Of a DNA stretch of 64,000 bases, positions 56,122-64,000 are shown in pieces. Under the pieces are notes generated by a model, which had not been told where the DNA came from, did no database searches, and saw nothing but the letters and a program-made list of their open reading frames with translations. Location of the stretch: contig JAKEKT010000067.1 in NCBI GenBank assembly GCA_021495925.1, positions 124,001 to 188,000 on the forward strand, read 5' to 3'. The stretch comes from Diplodia intermedia. Taxonomy: Eukaryota > Ascomycota > Dothideomycetes > Botryosphaeriales > Botryosphaeriaceae. How positions within the stretch are numbered: the first letter of the stretch is position 1; the number at the start of each line of letters is the position of its first letter. The position numbers and the translations under genes are program-made.

Positions 56122-57486
56122 ATGCCTGGCCTTTTGCATTTTCCCCTCCCGCGGAGGACTGACTCGTCGTCCCCGCCGCCCTACGAGCTCGATCACCACG
56201 AGCCCAAGATCCTGTCCAAGGTCATCAAGCGCGCCACCTCGCCCAACCGCCCCAACATGGACGCCTTCAAGCGCCACAGCCTTGGCGTCCGCCACAAGTC
56301 CTACGAGAGGAAGAGCGCCACCAAGCTGGAGACCGCAAAGCCCGCTAAGATGGACCTCGTGGTCGAGTCGCCCCCGATTGTCCTGTACAACACGCCCCAA
56401 AACTCGACCGGCGCCATCTTCTCCGGTCAGCTTCGCGTCGACGTCATCGAGCCCGAGATCACCATTGAGAAGTTCGAGATGAAGCTGCTGGCCACCACCA
56501 CCACCAAGGAGCCCGTCGTTAAGCAATGCGCCAACTGCACCTCGCAAACCACGGAATTGAAGCAGTGGACCTTCAACCAAGGCCAATTGCTCCTGAACAA
56601 GGGCGAGCACCAGTTCCCTTTCAGCTACCTGGTCCCCGGCCACCTCCCCGCCTCGACCAACAACCCCCTTGTCGTTCTCGACTACCGCCTCGCCGCCGAG
56701 GCCACCACCACCACTGGCGAGGTCATCACCTTCGGCCGCAGCATCAGCATCAAGCGTGCCATTCTGCCTGCAAACGACAAGCACTCTGTTCGCATTTTCC
56801 CCCCCACCAACCTGACTGCTTCCGTCACCCTACCCAACGTCGTCCACCCCATTGGAGACTTCAACGTGGAGATGCGTATGTCCGGCCTGGTGGAAGAGAA
56901 GAGAGACAAGTCTACTACTCGCTGGAAGCTCCGTAAGCTCAACTGGCGCATCGAGGAACATACCAAGTTTGTCTCACCTGCTTGCCCCAAGCACATCTCC
57001 AAGGTCGGAGGTGAAGGCAAGGGCATCATCCACGAAGACACCCGCGTCATTGGTTCCGATGACGTCAAGCATGGCTGGAAGACCGACATTCAGAACGATT
57101 CCATCGAAGTTGAGTTTCAGGCCATGGTCAACCCGCTCTTGAAGCCCGCTTGCGATGTCCAGGCCGAGAACGGTCTGGAGATCAAGCACAACCTTGTTGT
57201 CGAAATGGTCGTTGCCGAAGAGTGGGCTCCTGACAACAAGCCTACTCAGGTCACTCCTACCGGTGCCGCGCGTGTTCTGAGAACCCAATTCAACCTGGTC
57301 CTTACCGAGAGAGCTGGCCTGGGAATCTCGTGGGATGAAGAGCAGCCTCCGCTCTACTCTGAGATAGGTTGTCCTCCTCCGATTCTTGATTGGTTAAGTC
57401 TCCCTGCTAGTCCTCCGGTGTATAACGAGGAATTGGCTACTCGGGACTTGGAGGAGATCGAGCGTCTTTCGCTAAACCATTCTTAA
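56122..57486 (+). CDS. Ldb19/Art1-like alpha-arrestin
   Basis: A single exon encodes 454 residues. An LDB19-type arrestin N domain starts near residue 80 (SPPIVLYNTPQNSTGAIFSG) and continues through GQLLLNKGEHQFPFSYLVPG. The C-half holds the arrestin-C fold with SVTLPNVVHPIGDFNVEMRM. Three PY motifs are visible: PPPY near residue 18, PPLY near 411 and PPVY near 431. These bind the WW domains of Rsp5-type ubiquitin ligases. Art1/Ldb19 brings the ligase to plasma-membrane nutrient transporters for endocytosis. This protein is shorter than yeast Art1 (818 residues), as is usual for filamentous fungi. A long GC-rich region without genes precedes it. Confidence 0.87.
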   Translation: MPGLLHFPLPRRTDSSSPPPYELDHHEPKILSKVIKRATSPNRPNMDAFKRHSLGVRHKSYERKSATKLETAKPAKMDLVVESPPIVLYNTPQNSTGAIFSGQLRVDVIEPEITIEKFEMKLLATTTTKEPVVKQCANCTSQTTELKQWTFNQGQLLLNKGEHQFPFSYLVPGHLPASTNNPLVVLDYRLAAEATTTTGEVITFGRSISIKRAILPANDKHSVRIFPPTNLTASVTLPNVVHPIGDFNVEMRMSGLVEEKRDKSTTRWKLRKLNWRIEEHTKFVSPACPKHISKVGGEGKGIIHEDTRVIGSDDVKHGWKTDIQNDSIEVEFQAMVNPLLKPACDVQAENGLEIKHNLVVEMVVAEEWAPDNKPTQVTPTGAARVLRTQFNLVLTERAGLGISWDEEQPPLYSEIGCPPPILDWLSLPASPPVYNEELATRDLEEIERLSLNHS

Positions 57487-58742
57487 AACCCTACCTCGCC
57501 AATTGTTCAACACTTCCAAGACGCGGCCACGAATTTTCTTTGTCATTTTTCTTTACAATGGTAGGACTCAGGGTGGATGCGGAGGATATACCCATGCATG
57601 CCACGAATTGGCAGCACAGTCTTGATCGGTTGATTTCATTGGAGTTATGTGGACCAAAAAAAGCATTGTTTGGGTGGCTTGAACAGAGCCTCTAGAATTT
57701 CAACAAGAGAACATGGATTGGCGTCTTGAATCATGGACAGCATCATACCAATACCCGGAGAGCGGCTTCAAGAGAAGCATGCGAATTTTATGAAATACGT
57801 AATTTAATTTCAACTCTATCTTCACGCCTTGAGTACTCTATTTGCATGAATGGTTGAATCCATGTAGACAAAGATTTGGAGTCGCACAAAAGCATCAGGA
57901 TCCCAACTTCAACTGCACCAGAAAGTGTCATGACTGCTTGACAATGATTTCACGTTGAGCGATTCTACAGTATGGTGGTACAAAAAGCCATGGAATGTTG
58001 TCGTATCGCCTGTTCCAAAACAGCCACCTGGTCAACTTCACCAAGCTTAGCGGCATCTAACAAGTGCGCGCAGTCGTACAGCAAATGGTTCTGGAAAGCG
58101 AGGTGAGTCCTCAGCTGCACTCCAGCACCGCACACGACGTAGCGCACTAGACGAAGCGTATCAATGGTACTGCAACTATGCAACATGGCTAGCTGAAGCT
58201 TGTTTCCGGAAGTATTTGCATGCAACCGGACATTTGCTCCAACTACTTATGTAATGGGAAAATAGAGTCACTCGCAGGACGCGAATGAACATGGTTATTG
58301 CAATACGATGCAGTGGCCTGGTAAGAATCTGAAGCGAAGCACACCGGTAGCTAGTGGCATTCCGCGTTTTCACTACCTTACCGAGGCCACTGTCGCCGCA
58401 GGTAGCACAACTTGGGTGGTACTGCTCGGCCGTGACTCGGAAACGGTATACGATGTAGCATTGGAAAGGACCAAGCGGTTCGCCACGTGAACCTAAGCGA
58501 ACGGGAAGGGTCAGGGTTGGCTGTTGAATCTTAGCAGAGATTTTAGGTGTGGCGAACGGTTGATGAGGTGAGGTTGACGCCGGAGGAGATCCGCCGTCGC
58601 CCGCAGATCCCATGACGTTAGCGTGTTTGACGGGCAATGCGTTACGTCTTGGCGTGTTTGCACCCAAGAAGTTCCTGTTCGCTCGCGCTCCGCTTCAGCA
58701 GCTCCACGCAGTTGCCCTCCATCCCCAGCCAACCCCGCCAAA
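57487..58742. other. Intergenic between the arrestin gene and PRP19
   Basis: The arrestin 3' UTR and the PRP19 promoter lie here. A minus-strand frame at 57965-58225 (86 codons) lacks a family motif and is not called. Confidence 0.45.
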
Positions 58743-60382
58743 ATGCTGTGCGCAAGTAAGATACACCCAGATTGCACCCCAATCGCATCTGCTGACCTCC
58801 TTGCAGTCTCCGGCGAAGCGCCGCAGGTCCCCGTCGCGTCCAAGAAGAGTGGTTCGTAGATTTCGAAGCTCTGTCGACGCGCGCCGAAGCTCACGCACCC
58901 GCAGGAAACGTCTTCGAGAAACGTCTGATCGAGGCATACGTCGCCGAGCATGGCACCGATCCCGTCAACGGCGAGGAGCTCACTGCAGACGACCTTGTCG
59001 AGCTCAAAACACAGCGCGTCGTTCGCCCGCGTCCGCCAACACTCACTTCCATTCCCTCCCTCCTTGCTACCTTTCAAAACGAATGGGATGCCGTCGCCCT
59101 CGAAACATACCAGCTTAAGCAACAACTTGCGCAAACTCGACAGGAGCTTAGCACTGCCCTCTACCAACACGATGCTGCCGTTAGGGTCATCGCGCGGCTG
59201 ACGCGAGAGAGGGACGAGTCTCGCAACGCTCTCTCCCGCATCAGCGTCAGCGCTGGTGGCGCCCCCGCCGGAGATGCCATGCAGGTGGATAGCGCCGGAC
59301 TCCCTGATACGGTCGTGGCGAAGATCGATGAGACCCACCAACAGTACGTTATCCGCGAAATCCCATCGCGCTGGTGTAGCAAGCTGACTCTTCTAGACTA
59401 TCCGCCACGCGGAGAAAGCGCCCTGTTCCTGACGGCTGGGCTACGCCAGAGACCATCCAATCGTTCGACACCACGCACGAGACAGAGCCCCTATATCCTG
59501 GCGGCAAGACGCTCGCTCTCGACAAGAGCGGCGATCTGGCGCTTACTGGAGGAAAGGACGGCGTTGCTGGCGTGTTCTCTCTTTCACAAAAGCAGGTGGT
59601 CCATGCGCTGAAGGCTGGCGGCAGCGTCACAGCTGGTGCCTGGTACAACGACAAGCCAGTTGTTGCAACATCGACCGGGGCAATCAAGGTGTTTGAGGCG
59701 GGTGCGGAGGTTGCTCAGTTTGGCTCCCATGCAGGAGCGGCGACATCCCTTTCGATCCATCCTTGTGGCGACATCCTCGCGTCGACCGGTGTGGATAAGA
59801 GCTACATCCTCTACGACTTGGGCAGCAACAAGCAGCTCACGCAGGTCTTTACGGATACCGGTATGTGCCCTGCGTCCCCGGCCACGTTTGTTTCGATTTT
59901 CACTGACCGCTTCCCCAGAGCTTCTTTGTGGTGCATTCCACCCCGATGGTCACTTGTTTGCTGGAGGTGGTCGGGACGGGCAGATCAAGGTATTCGATGT
60001 TAAGAACGGGGAGACTATGGCAACGTTCGATGTAGGTGGCCCTCTCCAGACAATTGCTTTCTCGGAGAACGGCACCTGGCTCGCGGCCGCGGTGCAAGGC
60101 CAGACGACGGTCCAGATCTGGGATCTGCGGAAGGCGGCAAGCATCAAGACGCTTGACATCGGCAGCACAGTGCAGAGCGTGCAGTGGGACTACACGGGCC
60201 AGTTCCTTGCTGCGGCAGGATCGGGCAGCGTTGCGGTACAGCACTACGCAAAGTCGACCAAGAGTTGGTCGGAGCCATTCAGGAAAGCAATCCCCGGGGC
60301 GGCGGTGCAATGGGGAGCCTCGGCGCAGTCGGTTGTGGCGCTGACGGCGGAGGGAGGACTGGCGGTGCTGGGCTCAGCTTGA
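58743..60382 (+). CDS. PRP19: Prp19, U-box E3 ligase of the spliceosomal NineTeen complex
   Basis: Five exons (58743-58755, 58807-58851, 58905-59343, 59397-59860, 59919-60382) give 474 residues. The first exon is only 13 nt (MLCA). Joined with the second and third it gives the classic start MLCAISGEAPQVPVASKKSG and the U-box continuation VFEKRLIEAYVAEHG. A coiled coil for tetramerisation follows (ETYQLKQQLAQTRQELS). The C-half is a seven-bladed WD40 propeller, with repeats such as HPDGHLFAGGGRDGQIKVFD and WDLRKAASIKTLD. Prp19 builds non-degradative ubiquitin chains during spliceosome activation and acts in the nucleus. The tiny first exon makes automated start calls error-prone here. Confidence 0.95.
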
Positions 60383-61021
60383 AAGAAAGCGGTCCAGCCG
60401 GTGCGGGGGAACTAGGGTAGGCGTCATGCGTAAATTGTTTGGGCCGCCGTGCGCGCAGGAAAGCGAGCAAAGACAGGAATGACATCAGGAAGGTTTTTGG
60501 CGATTCATGTACCAGCACTTTCGGCGGCGCCATGAGCAGGCCAAGGGTCCATTGAAGGTGCAACCGCGAGTGACTGGCCTCTTGCACCCGTGGCGCGGGC
60601 AGCAGTCGGTGAATGCAGTGGAATCCACGGGGCCCCCTTGCTGGAGTAGTTGTATACTTTGCGCATTGCAGGCAGGAAGGGCGCCGCTTCCCGACAGGTG
60701 GACATCAGCGGCACCCGACAGGTGAGACTCCCGCCGCTCGCAGCGCCCACAGAAAATTGCAAACCGGCCCTGGCTGCTGCACCGAGCCAGCAAGCACCAA
60801 GAGCGCCATCGCAAAGCATCGTGCACGGTGTTGCAGGCGCGAGTCGAGCTGCCGAGTCCGCTGGACTGACGTTCAAATCACAACACCTCATTAACCCGCC
60901 ACCAAGCACCGCCGGCCGCATTGGCGCTGCTGGAGCCGCCTGCTCACGACCGCCGACACCTCCGACCCAGCCCATCTCTCACCTCCTCTCCGCCGCGAGC
61001 GCGCTTCCCGCAATCCTGAGC
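60383..61021. other. Intergenic upstream of the SIM-RING gene
   Basis: GC-rich sequence without a supported gene. It contains the PRP19 3' UTR and the promoter of the downstream RING gene. Confidence 0.45.
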
Positions 61022-62448
61022 ATGGACAGCACGAACCCGCCCAACGGCTGGCCGCATCACCGCATCCCCAAGGTACGAGCCGATGCCCGCGCGCCGCGCG
61101 CCGCGTGCCGCCCAAACTGCGGGCGAGCTGCCGCCGCTGACCAACCAACAAAGACTGACACTCCTGCCTGCGCAGAGATCTCACGACGACATGCAGCGCA
61201 GCCACCGCGAGAGCTCCGGCCAAGCAGCCCTTCGCCGTCCAGCGCCCTCCGCCAGCTCCACTCCGCCGCCGCACGCCCCCCAACACCCGCAAACCTCCGG
61301 CCTACACCTTCCTCCCTTACGCCACCGCTTTGCTGGCGACGGCTTTGACTTCCGACGGCCTGCCATGTCCACGCCTGCCGCTTCGAGCCACCTCCCGCCG
61401 GCGGACGTCATAGACCTCACCTCCGAAGACGATCCCGCTCTGGCCGACTCGTCGACAACGCCAATCGCCCCGCCAATCCAATCAGCCCGAGCCTCACGTC
61501 CGCCGCGCTTCGCTCGAGAGATCATCGACTTGTCCGACGACACGCCTCCTCATCCGCCGCCAAACCCCTCAGCCCAGCATGCGGCCCCCCCGAGCCCGGA
61601 GGTCGAGTTTGTGTCGTCGCGCACCATTCCCGCGCGAAGACAGACACCAGCCACGGCCGTAGATCTTACCGACGTGGAGGACGACTTCGGGTTCGAGGTG
61701 TTGTTTGCCGACATTGGGGCGAGACACGGCGTGAACAGGGCACCTCCTGGCGAGGGAGGGTTCAGGACGCGCAGTCGAAGGAACAGCCCGGTGCACCGGC
61801 GACTCATGCACATACTTGGTGAGCGCACGTCTGTCCAGCACCACCAGCACCACCAGCGGAGAGAGCGGCGAGATCAGCGTGACACGCATCCGCGGACGTC
61901 GCAGAGGGCGCCCTACATTCAGCGGCTAATTGGGCGTGATCCAGATGGCCTCCTCGAGCTCAACCACGGGCACGCGGGCTTCCTCGCGCCAGGTGTCATG
62001 AACTACGGCGCTGCCGCCTTTGACCTCGGCCTTGAGCGCGAGAGCACGCCGACATATGAACCTCCGCCCAAAGCTCCACCGGGATTCACGCGGTCGCCGG
62101 CGGAGGGGGATGTCATAACCTGTCCCAATTGCGATGCGGACCTGTGCGCGGGCCCGGAAGGAGGCGAAAAGAGCCAAGTCTGGGTAATCAAAGCATGTGG
62201 CCATGTAAGTGCACTCCGCCCAACAACGTCGTTGATTCCACCCGAGCACTTCAGAGTTGGTTTTAACGTATACGGCGCAAAAGGTATATTGCGGCGAGTG
62301 CGCAAGGAATCGACACGCGTCAAAACGCAAAGGCAAAGAGCCTGCTGGCTCGAGTAGCCGCCTACCTAACCCGTTCCAGAAGTGCGTGGTCAAAGACTGC
62401 GGCAAGAAATGTACCGCACGGACAGCCATGGCCCAGTTGTTCTTATGA
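61022..62448 (+). CDS. SIM-rich RING protein, Slx5/STUbL-like
   Basis: Three exons (61022-61072, 61176-62204, 62284-62448) give 414 residues. Three SUMO-interacting-type motifs lie in the first half: DVIDLTSEDD, EIIDLSDD and TAVDLTDVEDD. A basic, His-rich middle (HHQHHQRRERRDQRD) follows. The C-terminus is a RING: CPNCDADLC, then CGHVYCGECARNRHASK, and a final pair KCVVKDCGKKC. The last intron splits the RING between CGH and VYC. Several SIMs plus a C-terminal RING is the layout of SUMO-targeted ubiquitin ligases, and the protein most resembles the Slx5/Rfp1-type subunit. Such ligases act in the nucleus on sumoylated proteins in DNA repair. Orthology to Slx5 is inferred from architecture. Confidence 0.75.
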
Positions 62449-63411
62449 GCCACTCTGGGTTCTTGGGATATCCTCTTTACCTTCTGCATTGTCCTTTCCT
62501 TTCCCTTTTCAGCGGCAAAAAAGCGAGCACAGGGCAAGCATTAGGAGTTTTCCTTTCCTTGGCGTTGGTGCGTGTCAATGGTAGATGAAGGCGGGCGTGG
62601 GTGTTTACTGTGTAAGGGGCATCATTTGAACGGGAAAAGGCTGTGACAGGTCTTCTTTTTTATGGATGAAGCGCGGATCGTCTGCTTTCCGACTCATTAG
62701 TATATTTTCGGCTTGCCCCTGGTCTGGGTACTGCATCTTTTACTGCATGCGGCAGCGGACAGCTGGCCCTTTTTCCCCCCCCCCTCGAGAGGCGCAAGTC
62801 GTCTAATACCTCAGACCACGGCCAGCAATGCAAGATAGCTTTCTGAAACAGTAAAGTGTCGAGCGCTTCGTGGCATTATGTGCGCTCAACAAGACATGGA
62901 CGAGTACAATAGCAAATCAAATCTGGGGCCCGTCTCCATCACATAGTGACTATGGAAGAAGCATCGCGCCAGTTTTAAGGCACTTCAAGCAACCGTTCAG
63001 GTGCGCAATGCCCTCAGGATTGCGAAGCAGCTTAGACTCAGGGCGGTGCATCAGTTGTCGGTGGTGTCGGCGACTCGTAGCTCCAAACGCCGACCTGCCT
63101 CGGTTGGAAGCCGAGTCGGCTCTCCCCAACCATCGCCGCCAAAAATCATTTTCTGTTGAAAGACGGAGCGCATCAGCTAACGGTGCCTTGCAGCGACCTC
63201 CATTTGATTTGGCCACACCGCTAGGCCGTTGCGCTTCACAATTGCCTCCCGCTCAATCGAGCTCTGCTTTGTCGACGGCTATTGCTTAGCCACCGCCCAT
63301 CGCAACGACCATCGCGGGCACTGTCTTGCTTGCCTTCACCACGACCTACGGACCTCCGTTACCGGTCTTCGCGCCGAAGCCATCCCGCCCACTCGGTCCA
63401 CCGAACTGACA
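62449..63411. other. Intergenic upstream of the dehydratase gene
   Basis: A C-run at about 62775-62785 and pyrimidine-rich patches are present. No supported gene. It should include the PHS1-like promoter. Confidence 0.45.
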
Positions 63412-64000
63412 ATGTCCTCCACCGCCCCAACAACGAAGCCTAAGGCGGGTACCAGCACCGTCGCCCAGACCTATCTTCTCTCGTACAATGCGGCTTCGGC
63501 GTTGCTGTGGACGGCCGTGTTGGGCCGCGTCGTGCTGCTGGTGCCGCTGGTCGGCTTGACCAACGTCTTTGGCGGCGTCGACGACTTCGTGCGTTGGGTG
63601 CAGACGTTGGCGCTGGCCGAGGTAGGACATGCAGCTTTTGGTGAGTCTTTGGTCATCTGGAGGGAACTACGAGATATGCATGTTAGATTGGTGAAGGCGG
63701 TATTGGCGCAGGCATTTGCTGTGCGCAGGGGAGGAAAGCTGCCAGGAAGGCAGAAGAAGACGTGGACAGAGGGATAGAGAGCAGACACTAGGGCGATGTG
63801 CTGACCGCAATGGTCTTTCTCCAGGCATCGTCCGCGCGCCTCTCCTCACCACCCTCATGCAAGTGGCCTCCCGCCTCTTGCTGGTGTGGGGCATCGCCTA
63901 TCCCTTCCCAGAATCGACCGCGCACTCTCCCGCCTTCGCCGGCATGCTGATTGCCTGGTCCGTCACCGAGGTCATCCGCTACAGTTACTTTGTCTTCCTG
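63412..64000 (+). CDS. PHS1: PHS1/HACD-type 3-hydroxyacyl-CoA dehydratase, partial
   Basis: Exon 1 (63412-63640) and the start of exon 2 (63825 to the window end) give the first ~135 residues. The intron is 184 nt, long for this region. The frame begins MSSTAPTTKPKAG and enters the family with TYLLSYNAASALLWTAVLGR. The segment VQTLALAEVGHAAFGIVRAP and QVASRLLLVWGIAYPFPES follow, then WSVTEVIRYSYFVF, which contains the catalytic Tyr region of the family. The enzyme dehydrates 3-hydroxyacyl-CoA in the very-long-chain fatty-acid elongation cycle in the ER membrane. The C-terminal half, with the catalytic Glu, lies outside the window. Confidence 0.88.

Noticed and set aside
57965..58225. Minus-strand 86-codon frame
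   Set aside because: No motif, no signal peptide, and poor start context; likely chance in the PRP19 upstream region.

Overview
The window is a piece of a filamentous ascomycete (Pezizomycotina) chromosome. Genes carry short GT-AG introns (mostly 46-103 nt) and include fungal families: a PDR-type ABC transporter, an AA9 LPMO, a highly reducing polyketide synthase, and an Ldb19/Art1-like arrestin. A 9-kb AT-rich block shows the loss of CA and TG dinucleotides left by repeat-induced point mutation (RIP). A dothideomycete is my guess from overall flavour; the sequence does not prove it. Coding calls rest on reading frames I spliced by eye and on family motifs, with no database search.

Left arm (1-32.9 kb) is ordinary gene-dense euchromatin. 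In order it holds: a partial SprT-like gene (-), an Mpv17/PMP22 membrane protein (-), an unknown Cys-containing fungal protein (+), a full-size PDR ABC transporter (-), Vps16 (+), a decayed FAD monooxygenase (+), a six-exon secreted protein (-), a short kinesin-3 (-), the tRNA Gm18 methyltransferase Trm3 (+), a Pex11-like protein (+), an AA9 LPMO (+), an amino-acid permease (-), and a Zn-macrodomain fused to a class M sirtuin (+).

Middle (32.9-42.3 kb) is a RIP-mutated island. A ~4.2-kb inverted-repeat element (32971-37140) and a ~1.4-kb shortened relative (40473-41871) share termini. Between them lie a non-LTR retrotransposon tail, a 127-bp tandem repeat, a 69-bp duplication, and an unknown gene. 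That gene is one open frame broken by three nonsense codons, all in RIP context, with a 111-bp internal repeat. The right end of the second element cuts a Dal5-like MFS transporter.

Right arm (42.3-64 kb) starts with what looks like a small, decaying secondary-metabolite locus: truncated MFS, flavin monooxygenase, and a highly reducing PKS. The PKS frame is intact over seven exons, but its AT is internally deleted, the DH catalytic His is Tyr, the KR catalytic Tyr is His, and no ACP is visible. A 3.4-kb gene-poor stretch follows, then housekeeping genes: Ldb19/Art1-like arrestin, Prp19, a SIM-rich RING protein (Slx5/STUbL-like), and the start of a PHS1-type 3-hydroxyacyl-CoA dehydratase running off the right edge.
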